Position numbers and translations under genes: made by a program. Under the pieces are notes generated by a model, which was not told where the DNA came from, did no database searches, and worked only from the letters and a program-made list of their open reading frames with translations. DNA of 64,000 bases from Rhodoferax sp. OV413 (GTDB lineage Bacteria; Pseudomonadota; Gammaproteobacteria; Burkholderiales; Burkholderiaceae_C), in the NCBI GenBank assembly GCA_945861785.1, contig CAMAWD010000023.1, positions 1 to 64,000 on the forward strand, written 5' to 3'. How positions within the stretch are numbered: the stretch's first letter is position 1; each line of letters opens with the position of its first letter. This document shows, piece by piece, positions 52,300 through 64,000 of the stretch.

Positions 52300-52716
52300 C
52301 TACTTCTTTTGCCGGTATTTGCGCAGCGCTGCAATCTGCGCCGCCATCACGGCGAGTTCGGACTGCGCCCTCGCGATGTCGATGTCGCCCTTGGCATTCT
52401 TGAGCGCCTCTTCGGCTGCCAGCTTGGCGGCGTTCGCCTTCTCGTCGTCGAGGTCCTTGCCACGCACGGCCGTGTCGGAGAGCACCGTCACGCAGTTGGG
52501 CTGCACTTCGAGAATGCCGCCTGCCACGAAAACGAACTCTTCGGAGCCATCCGCCATTTCGATGCGCACCGAGCCCGCCTTGATGCGGGTGATCAGGGGG
52601 GTGTGGCGAGGGTAGATACCAAGTTCACCCATCTCGCCAGGCAGAGCCACAAACCTGGCCTCGCCGGAGAAGATGGACTCTTCGGCACTGACTACGTCTA
52701 CATGAATCGTCGCCAT
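52300..52716 (-). CDS. atpC: ATP synthase F1 subunit epsilon
   Basis: A 138-residue epsilon subunit: beta-sandwich domain ([40 protein letters not shown]) and a two-helix C-terminal regulatory domain. It belongs to the central stalk of the F1Fo synthase and couples rotation to inhibition. Last gene of the atp operon, 32 bp after atpD and followed by an intrinsic terminator. Confidence 0.97.
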   Translation of the reverse strand: MATIHVDVVSAEESIFSGEARFVALPGEMGELGIYPRHTPLITRIKAGSVRIEMADGSEEFVFVAGGILEVQPNCVTVLSDTAVRGKDLDDEKANAAKLAAEEALKNAKGDIDIARAQSELAVMAAQIAALRKYRQKK

Positions 52717-52748
52717 TTGGTTTCCTTTGAGCGTTCAGGCCGCTGGCC

Positions 52749-55086
<2,338 letters not shown>

Positions 55087-55131
55087 AGTTACTCCTGCTG
55101 CCTGTTGACGCTGCTGTCATCCGTCTGCCGA

Positions 55132-56685
55132 TCAGGCAAACGTCTTCTTGAACGCGCCGACGGCGGATGACAACTCGGCCTCGGCATCCTTGTCCATGGC
55201 CTTGTCGGCCTCGAGCTTGGCAAGCAGTGCGGCGTGTTTGTCCTTCAGGTAGGCATGCAGACCATGTTCGAACGGCAGGATCTTCTTGATCTCGACGTCA
55301 TCCATGAAGCCCTTGTTGACCGCGAACAGCGTGGCACCCATCAAGCTGATGGGCAACGGGCTGTACTGGGCCTGTTTGAGCAGTTCGGTAACGCGTGCAC
55401 CGCGATCGAGTTGCTTGCGGGTTGCCTCGTCCAGGTCCGATGCAAACTGGGCGAACGCCGCGAGTTCGCGGTACTGCGCCAGGTCGGTACGGATACCGCC
55501 AGAGAGGTTCTTGACCAGTTTTGTCTGGGCGGCGCCACCGACGCGCGACACCGAGATGCCTGCGTTGATCGCAGGACGGATACCGGCGTTGAACAGCGAG
55601 GTTTCCAGGAAGATCTGGCCGTCGGTGATCGAGATCACGTTGGTGGGCACGAAAGCCGACACGTCACCCGCCTGGGTTTCGATGATCGGAAGTGCCGTGA
55701 GCGAACCGGTCTTGCCCTTGACTTCACCCTTGGTGAAATCTTCGACGTACTTTACGTTGACACGTGCGGCCCGCTCGAGCAGACGGCTGTGCAGATAGAA
55801 CACGTCGCCGGGATAAGCTTCGCGGCCTGGCGGGCGGCGCAGCAGCAACGACACCTGGCGGTATGCAACGGCCTGCTTGGACAGGTCGTCGTAGACGATC
55901 AGAGCGTCTTGACCACGGTCACGGAAATACTCGCCCATCGTGCATCCGGAGTAGGCGCTGACATACTGCATAGCCGCCGATTCGGAGGCAGTTGCAGCCA
56001 CCACGATCGTGTAGGCCATGGCGCCGGCTTCTTCCAGCGCGCGCACCACGTTCTTGACAGATGACGCCTTCTGGCCAATGGCCACGTAGACGCAGGCCAT
56101 GTTCTGGCCCTTCTGGTTGATGATGGCGTCGATGGCAACCGCCGTCTTGCCGGTCTGGCGGTCGCCGATGATCAGCTCACGCTGGCCGCGGCCGACAGGC
56201 ACCATCGAGTCGATGGACTTCAGGCCGGTCTGCATCGGCTGGCTCACCGACTGGCGGGCGATCACGCCTGGGGCGACCTTCTCGATCACGTCGGTCATCT
56301 TGGCGTTGATCGGGCCCTTGCCGTCGATGGGCTGGCCAAGGGCGTTCACTACGCGGCCAAGCAACTCCGGGCCCACCGGCACTTCCAGAATGCGGCCGGT
56401 GCACTTCACCGTGTCGCCTTCGGATATATGCTCGTACTCACCCAGAATCACGGAACCCACTGAGTCACGCTCCAGGTTCAGCGCCAGGCCGTAGGTCGGC
56501 AGGCCATCGCTACCAGCGGGAAACTCGAGCATTTCGCCCTGCATCACGTCGGACAGGCCGTGGATGCGGCAAATGCCGTCGGACACGGACACCACGGTGC
56601 CCTGGTTACGGATGTCCGCGCTGGCTGCAAGGCCCTCGATGCGGCTCTTGATCAACTCGGAAATTTCTGCGGGATTGAGTTGCAT
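55132..56685 (-). CDS. atpA: ATP synthase F1 subunit alpha
   Basis: A 517-residue non-catalytic nucleotide-binding subunit. P-loop [44 protein letters not shown] and the C-terminal helical domain are intact. ATG 56685 gives [18 protein letters not shown], the standard start. It is between atpH (79 bp) and atpG. Confidence 0.98.
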   Translation of the reverse strand: MQLNPAEISELIKSRIEGLAASADIRNQGTVVSVSDGICRIHGLSDVMQGEMLEFPAGSDGLPTYGLALNLERDSVGSVILGEYEHISEGDTVKCTGRILEVPVGPELLGRVVNALGQPIDGKGPINAKMTDVIEKVAPGVIARQSVSQPMQTGLKSIDSMVPVGRGQRELIIGDRQTGKTAVAIDAIINQKGQNMACVYVAIGQKASSVKNVVRALEEAGAMAYTIVVAATASESAAMQYVSAYSGCTMGEYFRDRGQDALIVYDDLSKQAVAYRQVSLLLRRPPGREAYPGDVFYLHSRLLERAARVNVKYVEDFTKGEVKGKTGSLTALPIIETQAGDVSAFVPTNVISITDGQIFLETSLFNAGIRPAINAGISVSRVGGAAQTKLVKNLSGGIRTDLAQYRELAAFAQFASDLDEATRKQLDRGARVTELLKQAQYSPLPISLMGATLFAVNKGFMDDVEIKKILPFEHGLHAYLKDKHAALLAKLEADKAMDKDAEAELSSAVGAFKKTFA

Positions 56686-56764
56686 GACTCGTTCCTTCAC
56701 TTTCTTTAAATTTTCCACGCCTGTGCAACATGCACAGGCGCAACAACCTGTCACCCCGACGGCA

Positions 56765-57295
56765 TCAAGCCGTCAAGGCCGCTCTCATGTGCTGCAGACG
56801 GGCCTTGACCGACGTATCCAAGACCTCGTCCCCCACGACTACGCGAATGCCACCGATCAAGTCGGGCTCGAGCTCCACCGTCAGGTTGAGCTTGCGACTG
56901 AAACGCTTCTCGAGTGTGGTGCCGAGGTCTGCCAATGCAGCCCCGTCAATCGGAAACGCGCTGTACACGACCGCATCTGCAAAGCCAGCCACCGCATTGC
57001 GCAAGGCGCGGTACTGATTGGCAATTTCTGGCAGGACTCCCAATCGGCCGTTGTCGATGACGGTGCGCAGGAAGTTCCGGGCCGACTCGGGCAGTTCACC
57101 CGTGACCACGCCACTCACCAGATCGAAGACCTGGAGCGAAGTGGCCTTTGGGTTGTCGGCAAACTGAAGCAAGGGCACATTGCCTGCTATTGCCGCGAGT
57201 TGCTCGAGCCAGGGGGAGGCATCGGTGCCGTGCGCCTGCCCGGATTTGAACAGCGCTTCCGCGTAAGGACGGGCAAGGGTGGCGAGTTCAGCCAT
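56765..57295 (-). CDS. atpH: ATP synthase F1 subunit delta
   Basis: A 176-residue peripheral stalk protein (OSCP/delta): [15 protein letters not shown] at the N terminus and [30 protein letters not shown] at the C terminus are diagnostic. It links the b-subunits to the top of F1. It starts 9 bp after atpF. Confidence 0.96.
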   Translation of the reverse strand: MAELATLARPYAEALFKSGQAHGTDASPWLEQLAAIAGNVPLLQFADNPKATSLQVFDLVSGVVTGELPESARNFLRTVIDNGRLGVLPEIANQYRALRNAVAGFADAVVYSAFPIDGAALADLGTTLEKRFSRKLNLTVELEPDLIGGIRVVVGDEVLDTSVKARLQHMRAALTA

Positions 57296-57304
57296 GGCGT
57301 CCTC

Positions 57305-57775
57305 TTAGAGTTCAGTCTTCAGGCGCGACAGCAATTCGCTGTGTACACCCGCGTTGACTTCCTTGCGCAGGATCTGCTCAGCGCCCTTGACTGCCAGCGC
57401 GGCAACCTGCTCACGCAGCGCCTCACGTGCTTTGACGGTCTGCTGGTCGGCCTCCACCTTGGCGGCGGCGACGATCTTGTTGCCCTCTTCCGTGGCGCGG
57501 GTCTTGGCTTCTTCGATGATGGCTTGCGCGCGGCGCTCAGCATCTGCCAGACGGGATGCCGTCTCGATGCGGGACTTGGCGAGTTCGGCCTCCACACGCT
57601 GGTTGGCGGCGGAGAGTTCGGACTTTGCCTTGTCGGCAGCGGCCAGACCATCGGCGACTTTCCTGGCGCGCTCATCGAGGGCGGCAGTGATCGGCGGCCA
57701 GACAAATTTCATCGTGAACCCGACAAGAATCAGGAACACGATCATCTGGACTATCAGGGTACCGGTGATACTCAC
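57305..57775 (-). CDS. atpF: ATP synthase Fo subunit b
   Basis: A 156-residue peripheral stalk subunit: one N-terminal membrane segment ([23 protein letters not shown]) and a long charged helix for dimerisation ([20 protein letters not shown], then [15 protein letters not shown]). A GTG start at 57775 ([11 protein letters not shown]) fits the family; an in-frame start 54 bases upstream would add an unlikely leader. It lies between atpE (117 bp) and atpH. Confidence 0.95.
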   Translation of the reverse strand: MSITGTLIVQMIVFLILVGFTMKFVWPPITAALDERARKVADGLAAADKAKSELSAANQRVEAELAKSRIETASRLADAERRAQAIIEEAKTRATEEGNKIVAAAKVEADQQTVKAREALREQVAALAVKGAEQILRKEVNAGVHSELLSRLKTEL

Positions 57776-57892
57776 TTTTTCATCCTCAGTCAGTTGGAGA
57801 CAAGGTGCAACCGGAGCCCGGCTTGCCATTTGTCCCGAAAAGTTTCAGCGTACTCACACCCTAAGGAGTGAAGGAATGCGTGAAGGATGGCC

Positions 57893-58165
<273 letters not shown>

Positions 58166-58216
58166 TTAGGGACTTTGGTTAAGAAACGAAAAACAAAAAC
58201 GAAAACTGACAGATGC

Positions 58217-59561
<1,345 letters not shown>

Positions 59562-60108
59562 GAACTTCTAAAATTGCGCCCCGGTGACAGATCGCAGGTG
59601 GCACAAAGCCACTGATTATATGAAAGAAATCCCAAGTTTCCCGCGGCATGTTAAGCCACAGCAGCCACAGCAATATCAGGGCTCTTGGCAATTCCACATG
59701 GGCACTGTGCGTACCCCGGTGATCGTGACCGGTGATTCCGGTCGGTCGTGGGCGGTTGCGCAGCGTGCAAGATTTGGGCTGCGCAAATTGTATTGTGGGA
59801 TTGCGCATTGCTCGAAACTGGCCCGATTTTCTGGTGGTTTTGGAGTCAAAAAGGGGATTCAAGAAGCCGGGGGTGGGGCCACCGGGCGCAGCCCGCAGGA
59901 GCGGGGCCGGACGCTGCCCCAGGCAAGCGCAGCGCATCAAGGCCGGAGAGCAGTAGGCACCTGGGCGTAGTCGGGAGCCACAAAGCCGCTGGCGCGCTGG
60001 GGCACACCAACCGGGCCGCCTCGCAAGGCGGTCACGATAAACCAGAATCGCCGGTCACGGCCGACCGGAATACCCAGGCACTGTTTGCGCGGGTCGATAA
60101 TCACGCCC
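59562..60108. other. Non-coding region between atp operon and lipoate block, with atp promoter candidate
   Basis: No gene is supported in these 547 bp. On the minus strand TATAAT (59615-59620) lies 54 bp before atpI and is the best promoter candidate for the atp operon; a matching -35 is not clear. Around 59860-60060 the sequence is very GC-rich with several short G/C palindromes. No promoter for the plus-strand aminotransferase gene could be identified with confidence. Confidence 0.5.
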
Positions 60109-61011
60109 ATGACCGAAAAGCTCCCTGCCACTTTTTGTTTTCTCAATGGCGCATACACACCCTTGAACGAGGCCAAAGTCAGCGTCATGGACCGTGGCTT
60201 CATTTTTGGCGACGGGATCTATGAAGTGGTCCCGGTGTACCGCGGCAAACCGTTTCGGTTCGCGCAGCACATGGCGCGGCTCGCCCTCAGCCTGAAAGAA
60301 TTGCGCATCACCAACCCGCTCACCAGCGCGCAATGGCGCCAGGTGGTGGACGAACTCCTGCTGCGGTACGCCAAATCCAGCGGATTGCCATCCGACCAGG
60401 GTGACCAATTGATCTACATGCAGGTTACGCGCGGAGTGGCAATGCGCGACCATGTCATGCCGACAGACCTCACACCCACTGTATTTGCGATGGTAAATAC
60501 CATGCGCACGCCCACAGCGGAACAACTGGCCAATGGCGTGGCATGTGTGACGGCCGAGGACTTCCGCTGGGAGAAGGCCCATATCAAGAGCACCAGCCTT
60601 CTCGGGGCGGTGTTTGCGCGGCAACTCAGCTTTGATGCGGGGGCCCTGGAGACCGTGATGTTCCGGGACGGTTTCCTGAGCGAGGCCGCAGCCAGCAATG
60701 TCTGGGTCGTCAAGAATGGCACGGTGATTGGCGTACCAAAGGACAACCTGGTGCTGGAAGGCATCCGGTACGGACTGATCGAGGACATGTGCCAATCCGC
60801 CGGCCTGCCCTTCGAATTGCGTCGCATCAGTCAGGCCGAAGTGCTGGATGCGGACGAGTTGCTTCTGTCCAGCGCCACCAAGGAAGTGCTGGCCATCACC
60901 ACCCTGGATGGGCGGCCGGTTGGTCATCCGTCCCACAGCGGCCGCCCCGGGCCGGTTGGAGCGCGTTTGCTGGCGTCGTACCAGGTTGCCAAGCAAGCGG
61001 CAGCCGGCTGA
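60109..61011 (+). CDS. Class IV aminotransferase (D-amino acid/branched-chain type)
   Basis: A 300-residue fold-type IV PLP enzyme. Features: VSVMDRGFIFGDGIYEVVPVYRG, QVTRGVAMRDH, the PLP lysine in HIKSTSLLGAVFARQ, and the phosphate cup SEAAASNVWVVKNGTV. The arrangement resembles D-alanine transaminase more than IlvE, but substrate cannot be fixed. ATG 60109 has no clear ribosome binding site; an earlier in-frame ATG at 60085 is possible. It heads a plus-strand set with ybeD, lipB and lipA. Confidence 0.88.
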   Translation: MTEKLPATFCFLNGAYTPLNEAKVSVMDRGFIFGDGIYEVVPVYRGKPFRFAQHMARLALSLKELRITNPLTSAQWRQVVDELLLRYAKSSGLPSDQGDQLIYMQVTRGVAMRDHVMPTDLTPTVFAMVNTMRTPTAEQLANGVACVTAEDFRWEKAHIKSTSLLGAVFARQLSFDAGALETVMFRDGFLSEAAASNVWVVKNGTVIGVPKDNLVLEGIRYGLIEDMCQSAGLPFELRRISQAEVLDADELLLSSATKEVLAITTLDGRPVGHPSHSGRPGPVGARLLASYQVAKQAAAG

Positions 61012-61044
61012 GCCGACCATGTCATCCATTGCCGAACCGGCCCA

Positions 61045-61314
61045 ATGTCGACCAGCACCGAATCCCTCATCGTTTATCCGTCGCAATTCCCCATCAAGGT
61101 CATGGGCCTGCGGGTGGAAGGCTTCGTCAATGCGGTAACGATGATCGCGCGCCAGTTTGACCCCGGCTTCGACGCCACCACCATCGAGTTGCGCGAGAGC
61201 AAAGGGGGCAAATACCTTGGTGTGACTGTCACGGTCACTGCGACCAGCCGCGAGCAGCTTGACGCGTTGTACCGCACCATGTCAACCCATCCAATGGTCA
61301 AGGTCGTCCTTTAG
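61045..61314 (+). CDS. ybeD: YbeD/DUF493 family protein
   Basis: An 89-residue ferredoxin-like-fold protein: IVYPSQFPIKVMGLRVEGFVNAV at the front and TSREQLDALYRTMSTHPMVKVVL at the end are the DUF493 pattern. Typical for the family is its place just upstream of lipB; it may have an allosteric or regulatory role. It ends 6 bp before lipB. Confidence 0.92.
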   Translation: MSTSTESLIVYPSQFPIKVMGLRVEGFVNAVTMIARQFDPGFDATTIELRESKGGKYLGVTVTVTATSREQLDALYRTMSTHPMVKVVL

Positions 61315-61320
61315 GTTTCC

Positions 61321-62034
61321 GTGGACATTGACATCCGGAAACTGGGCTTGGCGGATTACCTGCCCACCGTCGAAGCCATGCAGGCGTTCACGGCCGCCCG
61401 CACGGCGCAAAGTGCCGACGCGTTATGGATCTGCGAACACCCACCGGTTTTTACACAGGGCCTGGCGGGAAAAGCCTCCCACGTGCTGCACCCCGGCTCC
61501 ATCCCGGTGGTACCTACAAATCGCGGTGGCCAAGTGACTTACCACGGCCCCGGGCAAGTCGTGGCATACCCTTTGCTGGACCTCAAGCGCCAGGCATACT
61601 ATGTCAAGGAGTACGTGTACCGGCTGGAGGAGGCCACCATTCGGACACTGTGGCACTTTGGCGTCACGGGCCACCGCGTATCGGGGGCCCCTGGCATCTA
61701 TGTGCGGCTCGACAACCCGCGCTCACACGCGCAACTGGCGCAACGCCCGCAACACCAGGCCAGCGGGCTGCACACCGACGCCGGGGGCAATGCATCGCCC
61801 GACTTCCAGGGCCTGGGGAAGATCGCGGCGCTCGGCATCAAGGTAAGTCGCAACTGCACCTACCATGGGCTGGCGCTGAACGTCTCGATGGACCTGGAAC
61901 CCTTTTCACGCATCAACCCCTGTGGCTATGCCGGGCTGCAAACCGTGGACCTTTCTACAATCGGCGTGGCAGCCGCGTGGGCGGATGTCGCAACCGTGCT
62001 GGGCCAGAAGCTCCTCACCTACCTGACCCCCTGA
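61321..62034 (+). CDS. lipB: Octanoyl-[acyl carrier protein]:protein N-octanoyltransferase LipB
   Basis: A 237-residue transferase that moves octanoyl from ACP to lipoyl domains. [21 protein letters not shown] is the signature, the lysine in [23 protein letters not shown] and the catalytic Cys in [10 protein letters not shown] are present. GTG start at 61321 (MDIDIRKLG). An insertion relative to short LipB proteins, roughly residues 135-160 ([20 protein letters not shown]), is visible. Confidence 0.96.
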   Translation: MDIDIRKLGLADYLPTVEAMQAFTAARTAQSADALWICEHPPVFTQGLAGKASHVLHPGSIPVVPTNRGGQVTYHGPGQVVAYPLLDLKRQAYYVKEYVYRLEEATIRTLWHFGVTGHRVSGAPGIYVRLDNPRSHAQLAQRPQHQASGLHTDAGGNASPDFQGLGKIAALGIKVSRNCTYHGLALNVSMDLEPFSRINPCGYAGLQTVDLSTIGVAAAWADVATVLGQKLLTYLTP

Positions 62035-62053
62035 CATGGAGGCCCGACAAGCC

Positions 62054-63061
62054 ATGCGCAATCAAGACACCGCCCCGACCGTACGAGATGTCTCACCAGA
62101 TGGCACCTACGACGCATCAGCGAAACACAAGGCGGGCGCCAAGCTGGCCCGCATCCCCGTCAAGGTGGTGCCAGGCGAGATCCTCAAGAAGCCGCCCTGG
62201 ATCCGGGTCAAGGCAGCATCCGCCAGTACCCGGTTCTACGAGATCAAGGACATCCTGCGCAAGAACAATCTGGTCACCGTCTGCGAAGAGGCGTCATGTC
62301 CGAATATCGGCGAATGTTTTGGCAAGGGCACTGCCACTTTCATGATCATGGGCGACAAGTGCACCCGCCGTTGCCCGTTCTGCGACGTGGGCCATGGTCG
62401 GCCCGACCCTCTCGATTGCAATGAGCCGCAGAACCTTGGCAGCACGATCGCCAGCCTCGGGTTGCGGTATGTTGTCATCACCAGCGTGGACCGTGACGAC
62501 TTGCGCGACGGTGGCAGCCAGCACTTTGTCGACTGCATCCGCAAGACCCGGGAACTGTCGCCCGGCACGCAGATCGAAATCCTGGTGCCGGACTTCCGGG
62601 GCCGTGACGACCGCGCGCTCGAAATCCTCAGGCAGGCGCCACCCGATGTGATGAACCACAACCTGGAAACCGTGCCACGCCTGTACCGGGAAGCCCGCCC
62701 CGGCTCGGACTACGCATTCAGCCTGAACCTGCTGAAAAAGTTCAAGGGACTGTTTCCAAACATCCCGACGAAAAGCGGACTGATGGTTGGACTTGGGGAG
62801 ACAGACGACGAAATCCTGGAGGTCATGCAGGACATGCGTGCGCACCAGATCGACATGCTCACGATCGGCCAGTACCTGGCACCCAGCACCAGCCACCTGA
62901 CGGTCAAACGCTACGTGCACCCCGACACGTTCGCCATGTTTGAGGCCAAGGCCAAGGAAATGGGGTTCAGCCATGCGGCCGTGGGCGCGATGGTGCGCTC
63001 CAGTTACCACGCCGACCAGCAGGCGCACGCCGCGGCGCAGACCGGCCTCAGGCCATCGTGA
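62054..63061 (+). CDS. lipA: Lipoyl synthase LipA
   Basis: A 335-residue radical SAM enzyme that inserts two sulfurs into the octanoyl chain. The auxiliary cluster motif [12 protein letters not shown], the radical SAM motif CTRRCPFC and the C-terminal RSSYHADQ are all intact. ATG 62054 is preferred because GGAGG sits at 62038-62042; ATG 62036, one base after the lipB stop, would add MEARQA. Its 3' end overlaps the convergent ptsI gene by 14 bp. Confidence 0.97.
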   Translation: MRNQDTAPTVRDVSPDGTYDASAKHKAGAKLARIPVKVVPGEILKKPPWIRVKAASASTRFYEIKDILRKNNLVTVCEEASCPNIGECFGKGTATFMIMGDKCTRRCPFCDVGHGRPDPLDCNEPQNLGSTIASLGLRYVVITSVDRDDLRDGGSQHFVDCIRKTRELSPGTQIEILVPDFRGRDDRALEILRQAPPDVMNHNLETVPRLYREARPGSDYAFSLNLLKKFKGLFPNIPTKSGLMVGLGETDDEILEVMQDMRAHQIDMLTIGQYLAPSTSHLTVKRYVHPDTFAMFEAKAKEMGFSHAAVGAMVRSSYHADQQAHAAAQTGLRPS

Positions 63062-64000
63062 GACGAATCGCCGGATCTTCGTCCGAGATGACCTGAGCCG
63101 CCCAATCGCGCAAGCGGTTGGTGTCAGAGCGCAGCACCTCCTGCTTGACCGCGAGGATCTGCGCCGGGTGCATCGAGAAACTGCGCAACCCCAAGCCAAG
63201 CAGCAAGCGGGTCAGGCTGGTATCACCCGCCATCTCGCCGCAGACACAGACGTCCTTGCCCTGGCGCTTGCATTCGGCGATGGTTTCCGCAACCAGTCGC
63301 AGCACGGCCGGGTGCAACGGGTCGTACAGGTGCGCAACTGACTCGTCGGCGCGGTCAATTGCCAATGTGTACTGAATCAGGTCATTGGTGCCGATAGACA
63401 GAAAATCGAAATACTTGAGAAATGTTTTGACGATCAATGCTGCTGCGGGGATTTCGATCATGGCGCCGACACGGATATCGCCATAGGGCACGCCGCGGTT
63501 GTCCAGCTGCGCGCGCGCGTGGTCGAGCAGCGAAAGCGTCTGGCGAATTTCGCTGGCATGCGCCAGCATGGGAACCAGCAGGTTGACCCGTCCGGACGCG
63601 CTGGCGCGCAGAATGGCACGCAACTGGGTCAGGAACATGTCCGGATCGGCCAGGCTCCAGCGAATCGCCCGCAGACCAAGCGCCGGGTTGAGGTAGGCGT
63701 CCTCGCGGGGTGCCTTGTCAAGCGGCTTGTCGGCGCCGATGTCGACCGTGCGGATCGTGACCGGCAAACCCTGCATGCCTTCGATTGCACGGCGGTAGGC
63801 CAGGTACTGCTCCTGCTCGTCAGGCAACTTGCCATGTCGGCCCATAAAGAGGAACTCACTGCGAAAGAGGCCGACACCCACCGCCCCGGCATTCACCGCA
63901 GCTGCAGCGTCCTCCGGCATTTCGATGTTGGCCAGCAACTCGATCTTCTGGCCGTCCAGGGTCACTGCCGGCGTGCGCAGAAGGCGCGTCAGGCGCCCGC
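63048..64000 (-). CDS. ptsI: PTS enzyme I (phosphoenolpyruvate-protein phosphotransferase), C-terminal part
   Basis: The minus-strand frame is open to the right edge, giving about 317 residues of the C-terminal PEP-binding TIM barrel: [46 protein letters not shown] and the catalytic cysteine in [10 protein letters not shown]. The phosphohistidine domain lies outside the window. Enzyme I starts the phosphorelay of the sugar PTS, in many betaproteobacteria mainly regulatory. It ends 14 bp inside the 3' end of lipA. Confidence 0.93.
   Translation of the reverse strand, partial: GRLTRLLRTPAVTLDGQKIELLANIEMPEDAAAAVNAGAVGVGLFRSEFLFMGRHGKLPDEQEQYLAYRRAIEGMQGLPVTIRTVDIGADKPLDKAPREDAYLNPALGLRAIRWSLADPDMFLTQLRAILRASASGRVNLLVPMLAHASEIRQTLSLLDHARAQLDNRGVPYGDIRVGAMIEIPAAALIVKTFLKYFDFLSIGTNDLIQYTLAIDRADESVAHLYDPLHPAVLRLVAETIAECKRQGKDVCVCGEMAGDTSLTRLLLGLGLRSFSMHPAQILAVKQEVLRSDTNRLRDWAAQVISDEDPAIRLTMA

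Overview
The window is high-GC chromosomal DNA of a betaproteobacterium, most likely a Burkholderiales member close to Comamonadaceae. This is inferred from gene order and protein type rather than any database match: yggS/pilT-pilU, rsmI/yraN-SIS isomerase-BON lipoprotein, a full atpIBEFHAGDC operon, a type IV aminotransferase-ybeD-lipB-lipA block, a membrane cytochrome c5, and a short PutA without the ribbon-helix-helix domain.

Layout. 1-4.7 kb: a nitrogen catabolism block with the start of putA, two small unknown proteins, a translationally coupled ornithine cyclodeaminase-arginase pair and two Lrp/AsnC regulators; together these could convert arginine to ornithine, proline and glutamate. 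4.7-9.2 kb: yggS, then pilT, a cyclic-nucleotide-binding protein, pilU and a beta-hydroxyacid dehydrogenase. 9.2-11.9 kb: BON lipoprotein, SIS isomerase, yraN and rsmI. 11.9-18.8 kb: an M81 (MlrC-like) peptidase divergent from a complete peptide ABC transporter. 18.8-23.0 kb: an operon of a DapA-like aldolase, a serine hydrolase, an alpha/beta hydrolase and an Old Yellow Enzyme.

23.1-34.5 kb is an accessory region bounded on the right by tRNA-Arg(CCG). It holds the stub of a probable DNA methylase, two separated halves of a DUF1016 (YhcG-type) nuclease, an inactivated IS630-family element, a Bug-type binding protein, an ABC uptake operon with a methyltransferase, an M28 peptidase tail, a small tyrosine recombinase and a truncated integrase directly downstream of the tRNA.

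34.5-39.5 kb returns to housekeeping-type genes (cytochrome c5, YheT-like hydrolase, SnoaL-like protein, LemA and two TPM-domain proteins). 39.6-51.6 kb is the most distinctive intact block: an acyl-CoA ligase, an alpha/beta hydrolase whose nucleophile elbow lacks serine, a beta-lactamase-fold hydrolase, a polyamine/opine-type ABC transporter, an acyl-CoA dehydrogenase, two MaoC proteins (one without its catalytic dyad), a RidA protein and a non-canonical SDR. It reads as an uncharacterised CoA-dependent degradation pathway for an imported, probably nitrogen-containing, acid. The block was rearranged: part of the dehydrogenase and binding-protein genes is present a second time as a decayed inverted copy beside an IS110-family remnant.

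51.7-64 kb: a probable group II intron 5' fragment that starts right after the terminator of the atp operon, the atp operon itself, the lipoate synthesis block, and the 3' part of ptsI running off the right edge.
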